Shown in pieces: positions 10,701 through 22,816 of a stretch of DNA of 64,000 nucleotides. The notes under the pieces are model-generated. The model ran no database searches. It had not been told where the DNA came from and worked only from the letters and a program-made list of their open reading frames with translations. The DNA comes from Trichuris trichiura (lineage: Eukaryota > Nematoda > Enoplea > Trichinellida > Trichuridae): assembly GCA_037903355.1 (NCBI GenBank), contig JBAJFE010000042.1:942001-1006000 (forward strand), given 5' to 3'. The translations under genes were made by a program, and so were the position numbers. Positions within the stretch are counted from its first letter, which is position 1. Each line of letters starts with the position of its first letter.

Positions 10701-11131
10701 AAAGTTTTTGCGTTTGTCTGCTTATCTTTTTGTACGGTATTCACGTCGCATCGGAGCATTAAGACGATACGCATCTTAGTGCAAAAGTTTTATTACGGAA
10801 TTATTCCCGTTTAATGTGTTAAATAACTCCGGACAGAAGACTCAAGTCACGCGCACAAGTTACATCCATAACTCACAACCGCTGAAGACGGGTCTCGGTT
10901 GACCCGAAAGCTCCGGAGTTATTTAACACATTAAACGGGAATAATTCCGTAATAAAACTTTTGCACTATGAAAACATACGCTCCCGTACCAAGAAACCAC
11001 ATTTTCAAGACGATACGCATCTTAGTGTGCTACTTCTCTACTTACAGTTGTTGCTGCCACTTGCTCGAACCGCGTACCAAATTTGGACATAACCCAAAAC
11101 CGAGAAAGCATTCAGGCAAACTTAGGTTTCG
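7758..11131 (-). CDS. Unidentified conserved-looking multi-exon gene interrupted by Penelope-like insertions
   Basis: Four minus-strand exons join in consistent phase: 11131-11046 (ends phase 2 at GTAAGT), 9123-9018 (acceptor TTTTTCAG), 8876-8811, and 7916-7758 ending in TAA. The encoded segments include LPECFLGFGLCPNL, HVALSIAFHVSQKLQLNDSF, IFLPPYVFSVTDKLLSHLR and VLKGEMPIPMGIGLTGVFRE. Frames stay open, and hydrophobic and charged residues alternate as in a real protein. I do not recognise the family. The 5' end is not resolved: another frame in the first exon offers ATG at about 11111 (MLSRFWVMSK), but it does not match the phase of the strong 9124-9125 acceptor. The gene follows SEL1L and MRPS5 on the same strand. 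Its intron 11045-9124 contains both Penelope insertions; without them it would be roughly 120 nt. Confidence 0.5.
7986..8436 (+). CDS. Candidate two-exon coding segment nested in an intron of the opposite-strand gene
   Basis: Exons 7986-8101 (acceptor TAG, donor GTAAAA, phase 2) and 8319-8436 (acceptor CACTTCAG, TAG stop) join in frame. They give about 78 residues that include LARLEQMRFARIEKLSRFW and PHPIDKVGKRIKVTAKCPLH. No family is recognised and the 5' exon is missing. The segment lies within the 7917-8810 intron of the minus-strand gene. Its open frame and matching phases favour coding, but the short length keeps confidence low. Confidence 0.3.
8219..8226. promoter_or_regulatory. Perfect CRE palindrome TGACGTCA
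   Basis: On the minus strand the extended match is TTGCTGACGTCAT, a half C-MARE (CRE-type Maf element). Other perfect copies are at 11451, 18371 and 21820. The 11451 copy lies between MRPS5 and the next minus-strand gene. Binding is inferred from sequence only. Confidence 0.4.
9151..9164 (+). repeat. Target-site duplication, left copy (first Penelope insertion)
   Basis: GCGTTTGTCTGCTT recurs exactly at 10710-10723. The two copies bracket 9165-10709. Confidence 0.75.
9241..9695 (+). pseudogene. Penelope-like reverse transcriptase, C-terminal fragment
   Basis: About 150 codons cover the RT palm and thumb. Motif C is RYVDDIFVI; then KTLPFLDALI and the family-typical VYRKPTHTNQYLNFSSHHP follow. 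The fingers and motifs A-B are missing, replaced by inverted terminal sequence. The frame ends in TAA at 9693. The linker motif VIPYVAGFGKKVS can be read just downstream in a different frame, showing at least one frameshift between RT and endonuclease. Confidence 0.85.
9713..10279 (+). pseudogene. Penelope-like GIY-YIG endonuclease domain
   Basis: A 188-codon frame contains GVIYAVECSCSGIYIGETGN, the GIY-YIG core (GIY ... YIG) with a following conserved Arg/His segment (EHRFNEHIKK). A CCHH-like zinc-binding residue set is only partly visible. This nuclease nicks target DNA for reverse transcription in EN+ elements. It is out of frame with the RT upstream, so it is probably not expressed as the native fusion. 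Confidence 0.8.
10330..10620 (+). CDS. Lys/Glu-rich ORF at the 3' end of the Penelope-like element
   Basis: A 96-codon ORF whose first third is almost all Lys and Glu, from an A-rich tract. It lies after the endonuclease and before the hammerhead-like motif. No domain is recognised. It may be a low-complexity artefact of A-rich DNA rather than a translated gene. Confidence 0.25.
   Translation: MDKIEIYMKQRKKKKKEKEERKKKKNECNVEKQRFNNKEECSKQRRHKLEAIRNKKKNCADRLKCENLPTENFKNARFKILGNDRWHSLPKSYLQL
10625..10660 (+). ncRNA. Hammerhead-ribozyme-like core, copy 1
   Basis: CTGATGA, then a 5-6 bp hairpin (GGGTC/GACCC with a 6-nt loop), then GAAA and the palindrome CTCCGGAG. This order matches the CUGANGA - stem II - GAAA - short stem III core of ribozymes reported in Penelope-like pLTRs. 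Fit is imperfect: C10632 can pair with the G needed for GAAA, and I could not build a good stem I. It is seen as a motif; catalysis is unproven. Confidence 0.4.
10710..10723 (+). repeat. Target-site duplication, right copy (first Penelope insertion)
   Basis: Exact repeat of 9151-9164. Host sequence resumes here and runs to the second insertion at 10782. Confidence 0.75.
10761..10781 (+). repeat. Target-site duplication, left copy (second insertion)
   Basis: A 21-bp sequence starting AAGACGATACGC recurs exactly at 11007-11027, bracketing 10782-11006. Confidence 0.75.
10779..10966. repeat. Perfect 55-bp inverted repeat
   Basis: The arms 10779-10833 and 10912-10966 are exact reverse complements. 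An RNA copy would fold into a 55-bp hairpin with a 78-nt loop. Confidence 0.95.
10782..11006 (+). mobile_element. Non-coding Penelope-like terminal element (solo pLTR)
   Basis: A 225-bp insertion flanked by 21-bp direct repeats. It contains one arm of a perfect 55-bp inverted repeat (10779-10833 with 10912-10966), a 78-nt spacer carrying a hammerhead-like core, and a tail (10934-11006). Inverted, that tail matches the left end of the neighbouring RT-bearing insertion. It has no coding capacity. It is probably an independent retrotransposed terminal transcript of the same family. Confidence 0.7.
10882..10918 (+). ncRNA. Hammerhead-ribozyme-like core, copy 2
   Basis: CTGAAGA (fits CUGANGA), the same GGGTC/GACCC hairpin with a different loop (TCGGTT), GAAA and CTCCGGAG. 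The stem is kept while the loop differs from copy 1, as expected for a folded RNA. Stem I is not clear here either. Confidence 0.4.
11007..11027 (+). repeat. Target-site duplication, right copy (second insertion)
   Basis: Exact repeat of 10761-10781. Confidence 0.75.
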
Positions 11132-11486
11132 CTGCAGCTTTTTGAGAAAGCCATATCACGAAACGCTGCGTTCAATACTTGCACTCTTGTTACTATTCCC
11201 TATCCAAAGCTGTTTAACAGTTATTTACATAGCATTAAGTATTATGAATAATCCACACATTATTTATGGTATATAAAAGATTATAAATTCCTTATTTCGT
11301 GCAGGGCATTTGAATATTTAAGCAAAGAGTAATACATACCTTCCTTTTACGCAATTATCTTCTCAATCTGACTTTAAAGCATTTATAATAAAGTGGGATC
11401 ATTGCTTGCAAATTAAATAGGATGCTCAAAATTTTGACTACTGCATTTCGTGACGTCAATGTTGAGGAAATCGCGCCCTCAGCGCT

Positions 11487-12965
11487 CTAGCCAACCTGTT
11501 TACAGCACGTTGTACTCACACCTACCTTGACTTTTTCCATATTCCGGTACGGATGTTCCCGCCAAAGTTTTTTCAAATAACCCTCGCTGTTTATCCAGAA
11601 CGGCTGCCTTGGGCGTCTTCGGTAGGGATACCGTCCTTCACCGTAAAGGCTGTCCACGTCGAGTTCCTACGAAATGCAGTCTCTTCACAATGAAACGACT
11701 CGCCGTCAGTACTTCATCGGGTTCAATTTCCGAATCCGACCTCAGCTCGGCATTAAGAGGTTTCGCAACTACTCTTGGCAAATAGCCAAGTTCTTTTCGA
11801 AATTCAACAACGAGTAGTCGTTTTCGCTCGGCTAATTGCTGGTGCGTCTCCTGCTTTAGCAAACCGTCGAAAAATGCTTTGGCAATCGCCTGGTAGTTCT
11901 TCGTGTTGCCTTCAACTCTGGCGAACAAGTCTCGAATACCGACTAGTTGGCAAATAGCCCGTAAGGCGCGATGGCAACGCAATCCGTAACCTTCGGGCAT
12001 TCGTTGGACGAACAATTGAGTTGAACGACACTCAGCCCAAAAATCTTGATATACTAAACAGTTTTCTTTTAAAAATAAAGACAAAAACAAAATAATATAC
12101 GGAATTACATACTGGTGTGATCTTGGAGCCTTTCCACGTACTTCAAGCGTTTGGCCGCCATGTTACTTGCTTTTCTTAGGGCAAGCTTGGAGTCTGTATG
12201 CTTGGCGAATGCAAAACCTAGAAACAACGGCAAACGCAAACTGCCGCGGATTGATGGGATGCATAAAAAATAGGTTCACCTGCAAGGCCGTTCCCATTTC
12301 CAACAACAGCGAGTAAGGAGATGCGCTTGACTAGTCCAAGCCTAGCAGTCATGTGGCGAACAGATTTGGTTTCCAATACGATTGTCTTGAATGTGTCCCC
12401 ACTTTCTTCTGCAATTACGTAAGATCTTAGAGTTTAAGCTCGCGCTTGTACATTCTTACCATTGGCAAGGCACTCGGGAGGTCCAAGAATTCTTCCTTTC
12501 AAACTAGTTCCACTCCAACCTCGTTCCAACGGATGGAGCTTTGTACGGGACATTCTCACACTTTCTCGAAGTTTCAACAGTCGCTCCGCACGATCAGGGT
12601 CGGGAGGTAGATACTTATGTTCCAACAGCTCTTTGCCCGCCATTAAGGGAGAGTTCAAACCTGGCCACATTGTATTTATTGAACCTTAGCGAAAACGCGA
12701 TCATTAGCATAACTGGCAGAAAAACTTCAAATTTACCTTTGCCAATCTCTTGACCGCGGTTGAGGTCCTTGGGGCGTCGAACCGATCTGGCACGTCCCTT
12801 CTTCCGTCCAACATTGCTAACAGAAGTAACACTTTTCCATAAGTCCTCTGCTTTCCCTGTAATTAAGACAACATTGTAAACAACAGAGCCAGGATTAACG
12901 GTGCACCTACTCTTAGTGAAAAAGCTCTTCAACCGTTTTGCCTCTTTGACCAATGAGCAAAACAT
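11487..12965 (-). CDS. MRPS5: Mitochondrial ribosomal protein S5 (uS5m)
   Basis: Exons are 12965-12911, 12856-12737, 12684-12460, 12408-12280, 12217-12113, 12053-11713 and 11666-11487, about 384 residues, all junctions in phase. The core VLETKSVRHMTARLGLVKRI, then AVVGNGNGLAGFAFAKHTDS and ALRKASNMAAKRL, is the S5 RNA-binding fold. The N-terminal DLNRGQEIGKG / MWPGLNSPL block and the C-terminal VQRMPEGYGLRCHRALRAIC segment are characteristic of the mitochondrial form. uS5m sits at the mRNA entry side of the small mitoribosomal subunit. The last intron (11712-11667) is only 46 nt. A GTAGGT at 11525 could lead to a further exon, so the last 12 residues are uncertain. It lies 172 bp after the SEL1L stop on the same strand. 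Confidence 0.93.
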
Positions 12966-13137
12966 CGTTCACTGTAGGACAAGCGTGCAAAAATGGGCAA
13001 TAATTTATAGGTAGGGAGAAAGGAGATTAGCCAGTCCTTATATGTCGGCTGGTAGCGAGTGGAAATGCACGTTTTCACCAAAACAACTTTATTTGTACAA
13101 AACAAAAACAAAGATTCAACGAAAAAATGGTGGATGT

Positions 13138-15579
<2,442 letters not shown>

Positions 15580-17568
15580 CGCGTCGAACTTTTCAATCCA
15601 AAGTTCAAAACACAGTACACTTATCGTGCAGGTACTTATGCTATACGGTAAGTGTACAGGTACGACCTCCTGTTTGCAAAAGAAGGTTTTCCGTTTTAAA
15701 CTCTTCTGACTTTGCTTGTGCTTGCATTCAGCTCTTGTGCTAACGTAATCGTTATTGTTTACTTTAAACGTTTAATTTTTCTTTGTATGTGCAAACAGTT
15801 CAATTTACGGTAGTTAATTGAGCGGGCGAAATGTAATTATGACTTTGTTGATTTTCTGCAGTATGCCAGTTAGCTGGTGATTTTGCGTTGGTACATTCTG
15901 CCTTTCAAGCAAAATAATAATTTTAGCTACTTTTATTCGTGTTTTTGTCTTTTTGTAGCGTTTCGGTCCACGGTTTTTTTGTAACTACTAAAAGTGAGAT
16001 TTTGTTTGTCGCTTGCTGTCTACCCTCCTCTGCGCGCGTGTGGACGACAGTGCAGTTTAAAGGTTAGGTATTCGTTTTAGATATTTATCCGTAGTCGAAT
16101 ATTTATTCTCGTGTAGGCAGCTGCGTCATACGTTTGTGTCATTCTATGTGGAGACCATTCCTGCGTAAACTTTTCATGTCCATCATTTCAGCATTAGAAA
16201 AACGATATCGTTTGTGCTGTTGGCATTTGTTGAGCAAAAGACGCATCCGTTGCTGGAAAATGCTTCGAAATGACATTAAATAAAGTTGCCGGAAGTTTTT
16301 CTGAAGTTTTCTTATCTTTTTATTAGATAACAGGTGCGATATCTAGTTTTTCTTGTAATAAAATTAAACTATGTTCACTTGTAGATATAATGACGCAGAC
16401 GGTTTAAGGAGCTTCCACGTCCGTTGCTACAGTCGTTCCTATTCGTTGATACGAAATACTTGACCTCAGGTACGATGTTTTTTTTGTCATCAGTTAGTGT
16501 TGTGTAAACTCTACGCTCTGTTTCTTACCATTTCTTCATTTACATATCGGCAGCCCGTAAATCAGTAGAATATGCGCCGGCAAACTGTTCGTGTTTCTGT
16601 TACCCTAAGGGCGGGTGTTTCAAAAGTTCAGGAAAAGTAGATTACCAACTTTTCATTGTATATCTGCCTGCTTTTGGAAATCAGATAACTTGCTGTTAGC
16701 ATTGTGCTTTAGCTTTGATGTATACTATGTATTATATCAAAATACTGTATACAAGGTTGAAATGTCAAGTTTGTGTGTCTTCTCTCAAGCACCGTAATGC
16801 CGAAAAGCAAACTGTGCTGGCGGGAGTGGACAAAACAGCTGTTGGGAACCACCAGGGCAGTACATTCTATTGGGAATCTCTAAATCCCTTTTTTTACAGG
16901 ACGAATGTCTTACAATGTACTTTTTCCATCGCTTTCATATTTACGCCATTCAGATATTCTTAATGAGAATTGTGTATTCGTTAAAATATTTAAATATGTC
17001 TCTTTAGTTGAAAGAACGCTACCGCTATCTCAGTATAAATAGTTGACGGGAAATTACTACCAAAAGTAGCCTAAAGGCAATTATATAAAGACCGGTAAAG
17101 AAATGATAAATTAAGTCAGTGATAACGCCATTGACATTTTCTTTCGACACCATTGTTTGGCAACGGTGCTTTGCAAGTTTTCCTGTTTGCAGAAAAACAG
17201 TTTTCACACGATCGATAATTCGTAACGAGTTCTTTTCACGAAAATTGTTTAAGACCGTAAAGTCAAGGATATACAGTGCAATGTTTAAAGGGTTTCGAAA
17301 GGTTCGCTCTTCTAACTAGCATTTTTTACGTAAATAAGCAGATTGACAAAACAAGTATTTATTTTTCAAATAATTATGAAATTTCTTTGGTTAAGCTTAC
17401 ATGGGCGTTATCCACTCAGGTAGATATGGGACAGTCGTTTGTTAATGTCAAGACTTTCCGGCTGATTATATTCCGCGTAATTTTCTCCGATCGTCTCCTT
17501 TATGCCTATAAAAGTTATAGAGTTTCCAATAGTTTACGGTAGTCTGGACAGCTGTTCAACAGGTTAGC
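15580..17568. other. Intergenic, no supported gene
   Basis: Region upstream of SEL1L. The only ORFs are under 85 codons with no motif. T-rich tracts near 15940-16020 may be promoter or 5' UTR sequence of SEL1L. Confidence 0.5.
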
Positions 17569-17860
17569 CTAATCAAAGATGAAAAGTATTGTTGACTCAC
17601 TTTCTTGTAGCATAGCTTTTATTACGAGTCGAAAATCTGAGTTGTCCAAAATGACTTTTTGCAGCAGTGCAGCTTCCAAGCTCGGTGCCACAGTTGGCAC
17701 TACTGGAGCAATGGGATAAATTTCTTCCAATATGATTTGAGCAATAGCCACGGAAACTAAGCAATAGTGTGTATTATAGGAAATGTTGGACGTCACCTTT
17801 CTGTTACTTACTTGTCATAGTTAAAAATAGCAATTTGCAAATCAAAATGACATGACCCAT
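17569..17860 (-). CDS. Small predicted secreted protein (78 aa)
   Basis: Exons are 17860-17812 and 17756-17569, split by a 55-nt intron with GTAAGT donor and TTGCTTAG acceptor. Residues 1-22 form a clear signal peptide (MGHVILICKLLFLTMTISVA). The mature part is acidic/hydrophobic with a Pro-Val-rich stretch (IAPVVPTVAPSLEAALLQK). There are no cysteines in the mature region. A GTGAGT within the second exon (after CAAGAAA) could splice to a further exon, changing the C-terminus. No family is recognised; it could be a secreted effector or neuropeptide-like precursor. The upstream minus strand has a TATA-like AT-rich block near 17960. Confidence 0.5.
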
Positions 17861-18590
17861 CGTTAAGCTTAATCGACTGTTTTGAATTCCTCTGACTAAG
17901 CACGCATATTCACTATCAGTTGCCCAATAAGGCTGTTCAATTGTTCCCTACTCTACATTTTATATTTCAATCTGAAGGCGTGGAAAAATGGAGCAACAGA
18001 AGAATTCTTGTTGGTTAAACATTGGCACTGTAATAACTGGAATTTGACAGCGATGTTATCTGCTCTTACTACCCGTACACGCGCTTCTCATTAATCACCA
18101 ATGTTTATACTCTGAGTGGTCATACCATCTTTGGCCTAAAAAGCTTACAAAGACTTTTTCAGCTATACCGCCCTTATTGGGCACAGATTATATTGAAAGG
18201 ATGAGCTGCATCTGCGGTTGTCCCGTTTGATTACCCTAGAGGAACGCTAAATATTCAATCACATTATTGGCAACTAACAAAATTCGAACTCGTCTTTTCT
18301 TTGACAGCAGTAAACGTTTGGAGGTGCGGGAAGCAGATGTATGCAAACATTTTGCGTATTTACCTTCGGCTGACGTCATTTAAGGAATCTGTTGTTTGCA
18401 ATTCCTGTAAGTTGAACTGACTTTTTGAATCGGTACTTTTTAAAGCCCTCTGTCAGCATAACGTATGAGACGAAGAAAATGATGAGCGAGTGGAAAGCAG
18501 CTTCGCATTCATCTAACGGTTGCAGAAAAATTAGTTTGCTAATGAAACTCAAAAGGAAGATACTTTTTTAACCAGCCTCACTTCTGCAAC

Positions 18591-18685
<95 letters not shown>

Positions 18686-19432
18686 TTTCTGTTAATTGGA
18701 TCTTTGAAATTATATAATGTATAGATTACTGGAAAAGTACTTATCAATGAACTGATTTTGTCTCGCAAAAAGCTCGATAACTAAGTGAGAGCAGGTCCCA
18801 TGCAGGGAAGGGATAAAGCAAGGAACGCGCTTCAAAGGAGCTAAAGTGTTTTGCATTGTCTTTGATCAAAACAATTTTGAAATTACGCGATTCCACCTTT
18901 CCTTCAGATAATATGGTTGTTTGAAAAGTCTGCAACTGAACTTCGTTTAACGTAGACGCAAGAAAATACGTGTACGCAATAAGAACCTGCTCATACAGTA
19001 ATCAGAAGCTGAAGCAAATGAAATGGGTTTCGGTTAAAACTTTTCATCTCGTTTCGCAGTCTGTTTTTTTCTTATTCACAGAATGTTATTGTATTATTTT
19101 GACGTTGTTTTAAGTTATAAAAACGTAGCAGAATATTGCTCAAGCATACCTAAGCCGCGGTTAAGCTGATCCTGAGAAAACAGCTTATGAGCAAAGGACT
19201 AAATAACGTAATCCCTTTTGATAATTCTATCTAGCGAATAGTACGTTCATGAAGGTCCCAGTTTTATATAAGCTGCCTTTTGTACGCACTACAATTCTTT
19301 GAAAAATATATGCTGCACTTATCCAGCATTCTCAAAGTCCCCCTTTAAGTGGGCGTAGGATTTATTTAAAAATTTACAGCTAAGTTAGTTTCGTTTAGGT
19401 TACGTTGAGCTTTTTGGATTTGACGTGACGCG
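17861..19432. other. Intergenic with AAT microsatellite
   Basis: No supported gene. Contains a perfect CRE TGACGTCA at 18371-18378 and the AAT array at 18591-18682. Confidence 0.5.
18591..18682 (+). repeat. (AAT)n microsatellite, about 30 units
   Basis: Uninterrupted AAT repeat of about 92 bp. Confidence 0.97.
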
Positions 19433-20480
19433 ATGAGTATTCCTCGGCAAAGATTTGTTGTGACTTGGGACAAGGCAGAACGTTTACTGCGAAATATTGA
19501 CATTTGGAAAGACCCGCAAAGCGTTGTACATCGGCTGCCGGATTTTTACAAGCGCAGATACTGGCTGAACTTGTTGCACAACGAAGAGCCTGTCCATTGG
19601 CGCCCATTTACGGATCTGTACACTTGGGATGGCAAATTCTGTGTTAGGTCAGTTCTTATTGTTTTTCCTAGCTCTCTAATTCACCTTATAAGTAAAATGA
19701 ATAGACATGAAAACGAAAACTACCCTGTATTCGTTCTTTATCCGCCGGAAGCGGACAAAGGTTTATGGGGAGGCGAAGGAATTGTGAAAGGCTATCGTCT
19801 TATGGGTATCCGTCCCAGAAAGAAGCGTTTCCTGCCACGAGATTGGTATCATCCGCTGGTATTTTTTTCTCTCTGTGCACGCCCATTTTCACAGGTTGCC
19901 TTCCTATTGGTTCCCCAAATTGATGGATCGCATATTGTATAGTGAAATTCTTGACAAGTACATGAAAGTGACAGTAACGCAGCGAACCATGGGTTTAATA
20001 GACAACTATTACGGTTTAGATTTTTACTTACTTGAGGTGAAAATTATTTGCTACTTTTTATGTGTATGCTATAGGCTCTTTTGCAGACTCCGGAACCAGA
20101 CTTGCACTCGAAACTTGGTTGTAATCTCAAACGTATACTGTTGTTGGCGTTGGCTCGTAGGCACTTTGGTGATCCGACAAAAAGCGAAGAAATTCTTGAA
20201 AAATATGCCAAATACATAATGCCGGTTAGCGCAGTCGCTATCTTCTTTATCTTTATTACAAAATTCAAGTGAAATGCTTCTACAGGAGGAAGAGGCTGAA
20301 TGGATCGGTTTGGATTTGAATGAAGCGTGCCGGAAACTGCAACAGCAAGAACAGCTGGTTAAGCCCGAACCTTTAATAGAAGTTTACAGGAGACAAATGG
20401 CTGAAGAAGAAGCGAAACGTGAGCATAAAGGTGTGATAGGAAGTCTTGGTCGGCTAATCTCTGGACAATCAAGCGGATAG
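19433..20480 (+). CDS. MRPL28: Mitochondrial ribosomal protein L28 (bL28m)
   Basis: Exons are 19433-19647, 19705-19845, 19895-20036, 20087-20224 and 20286-20480; 276 residues (human 256). Signature segments are [19 protein letters not shown] (human FPPESQRGLWGGEG), [20 protein letters not shown] followed by [10 protein letters not shown], and [14 protein letters not shown] near the C-terminus. All junctions are in phase. The exon 2 donor (GTATCA at 19846) was chosen because it alone restores the [12 protein letters not shown] frame. The protein belongs to the large mitoribosomal subunit. It has no obvious operon partner; neighbours are about 1.6-2.3 kb away. Confidence 0.94.
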
Positions 20481-22816
20481 CAAATCTTAAAGATTTGCTT
20501 TCCTTGTCGCTCATTTTCTCTTGTTATCGAAGCTGTACGCGTTGCAATTTTTGAATATTTTCTTATCAGCAGGATAAACAAACAGCATTTGCAGCAAGGA
20601 AAAATAGCGTCCATCGCTGTGCACTCGCAAGCAGCATATCAGTCACTATCGCGCAAATAACCCAAATGATTTCTTACGCAGGCCGATTTATGGCTAAAGC
20701 TGAACCAAAAGTTAATAGCGCAAAGTTTGCAATTAGATCGTTAGTGACGCGATGCGCGAGGATGAGAACGAGGAGTACGTTTGGAAAATTTCTTTAAAAA
20801 TGATTCAAGAATGCTATTGACTAAAAAGAAAGCTTAATCACTCGAAAGGCTGTTATCACACCAACTTTTGAAAGGCTAACCGATTTAGGACTTACTGTAG
20901 GTTTTTCTGAAGCGCACAAAGAATTGGAGATTCAAATTGTGAATCGCTGCAACCCAATTGTCGGCATCGGAAAAAACGATATGGTTGAAAACAAAAGGAG
21001 TCTATTTTTCCAATTGGCAAATCTTTCTGAAACAGTTGCGATTCCACCGAGCAACGGCAAAAAGCGGAAAGGCTTTATCAGATTAGCTTGAAAACACTTT
21101 ATTACTGTATAGGTGCCTCGCAGTTGCGAGAAAATGAGCTATCAGGCAAGACGAGTTTGCCTTCAACTCGTTTCGATACAAAATTACCCAACTAATATTC
21201 AACCTAGCAGTTTTGGCAATGTCAGCAATTGAAAAGACTATTCGTTTAATCGAACCTGTCCATCTTTATAGTATACGGTAGATGAGAGGTAGAAGTTCAG
21301 TTGCGGTATTGCGTGTCGGCGGTGGTCTTCCAGCTTCGTAGATAGGTTCAACATTGCGTGTTCGCTTACATCGTGCCTTTTTAAAGCATCGCATAATTCC
21401 CAGGTGTGTAGTTTCATTGTGTCGATACGGTTGTTATAGCCGCTTACGTTCTGTCGCCTTTGCCTACTTTTGTAACTTGCTTTTAGGGTATCAATTTCGT
21501 TGCGCAATACGCTTTGAAAATGATGATGTAGACGTCGCCTTCCGAAGTCTATGCTGCACCATTAGGCCATCCTTTATTGTCTCTATTAGCGAAAAGCCAC
21601 TTCAAGTTCCTGGTAGGGCCCGTTTCATACTTTTCATAAAATGAGATGTAAGCTAAGCGATGTTCTGAATTGTTATTTATTTTAGTGGTCCCACTTGTTA
21701 GTACTTTATGACCTTATTATGCCTGCACTTTTAAGTCTACGCATTTTTCCTGCAAGCGTAGTACTTATTGTAGTGCAGCAGTGCATAGTGCCTACCGTAC
21801 TTGGTCTCTAAGCTTTTGCTGACGTCATTCTCAGCTAAAATGTATGCTAAAACTGTTGCGCCATCCGCAAGTTGCAACGTGCGAGTATATGCCACATAAA
21901 GGGGTTTTAATAGTTGTTTGTTTGCTAAATCTTGCGGTGGGCTGTTTATCGTCCTGTTTTGTACCTATCCATCATTTAGCCTGCATTAAAGACGCGTATT
22001 TTTGAATTACGCAACTACGTCTTCACATGCTTGTATTGTAGACAGATTAGCAGTGTAGGCCATTAAAACATTTGGCTTATATGTATTCTCTAATAGGAAA
22101 TGTGACAAAGCTGGCAGCTTGTAGTGGTAGATTTTAAGGTTTTAAAGAAGTTCCCATTTTTTGCTCCTAAGTTGCCACTTGCAAGATTATTAATTGGAAA
22201 AGCGAACTATGAATATCCCTTCGTAACTGTGTGGTTGTATTCTTTTTTAATGTGTTTCAAAAACAGCCGCTCAGTATTTTAACATGCTGTTCTAATGCAG
22301 TAGAGCCGCTATGGATAGCTCTTATTACTTTTTTGGTTAAAAAATTTAATAGACAATGTAATTTGTCTACACTTGTAATTATTTGTTGCTCTTCTCAAAA
22401 TTCAAAAGTGAATTTTTAAAAATATTCCCGTGAAGACATTTAAAAATGCAGCTTCCTCCGAATAAGATAAATAAGTCGTTTGTGCTTGAATGTAATTTTA
22501 TTTTTGCGCCGTCTTAAGTTCTTAACTCCTCGCGGGAAGCTCTTCATGACCTTTAACAAGCATATCCCGCAAAAACTGATGACGCACTCACCGCTTTATG
22601 ATCCGCTGCTTTAACTCTCCTTTGTCAAGCTTTTCTGATTATTTATCTCTACGAGCTGTTGGTTAAATTAGATTCTAGTCGTTGGGTATTCGCTAATCAT
22701 GCCTTCAGCAGTGCAGTTACGCATTTGTCTGCATTTCACTTTGTATCCACAATTGGCGTATACTTTCCGTGAATGCTTAATCATCATTGCTTTTCAGGGT
22801 TTTCAGAAAAGTATCA
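20481..22816. other. Intergenic between MRPL28 and DCAF1
   Basis: Contains the coiled-coil-like ORF at 21238 (minus) and a perfect CRE at 21820-21827. The TTGCTTTTCAG at 22787-22797 suggests a 5' UTR intron of DCAF1 ending just before its start codon. Confidence 0.45.
21238..21551 (-). CDS. Candidate coding exon, coiled-coil-like
   Basis: A minus-strand frame of about 100 codons ends in TAG at 21238. It contains RNEIDTLKASYKSRQRRQNV and DALKRHDVSEHAMLNLSTKL, rich in charged residues with a loose heptad pattern. No start codon is clear, so it would be a 3' exon of a longer gene. The family is not recognised. It could be a chance ORF. Confidence 0.3.

Larger units (their letters stand above)
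9165..10709 (+). mobile_element. Penelope-like retroelement, 5'-truncated, RT plus GIY-YIG
   Basis: The element is 1.5 kb and bounded by a 14-bp direct repeat. Its left end (about 9165-9240) is an inverted copy of its terminal sequence: the reverse complement of 9160-9240 matches 10934-11009, and part of it matches 10681-10704. Next comes a reverse transcriptase fragment with the YVDD catalytic box, then the GIY-YIG endonuclease, a Lys/Glu-rich ORF and a hammerhead-like motif at 10625. RT joined to a C-terminal GIY-YIG domain defines EN+ Penelope-like elements, and inverted terminal fragments are typical of their pLTRs. Frames are broken, so this copy should be inactive. Confidence 0.85.
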
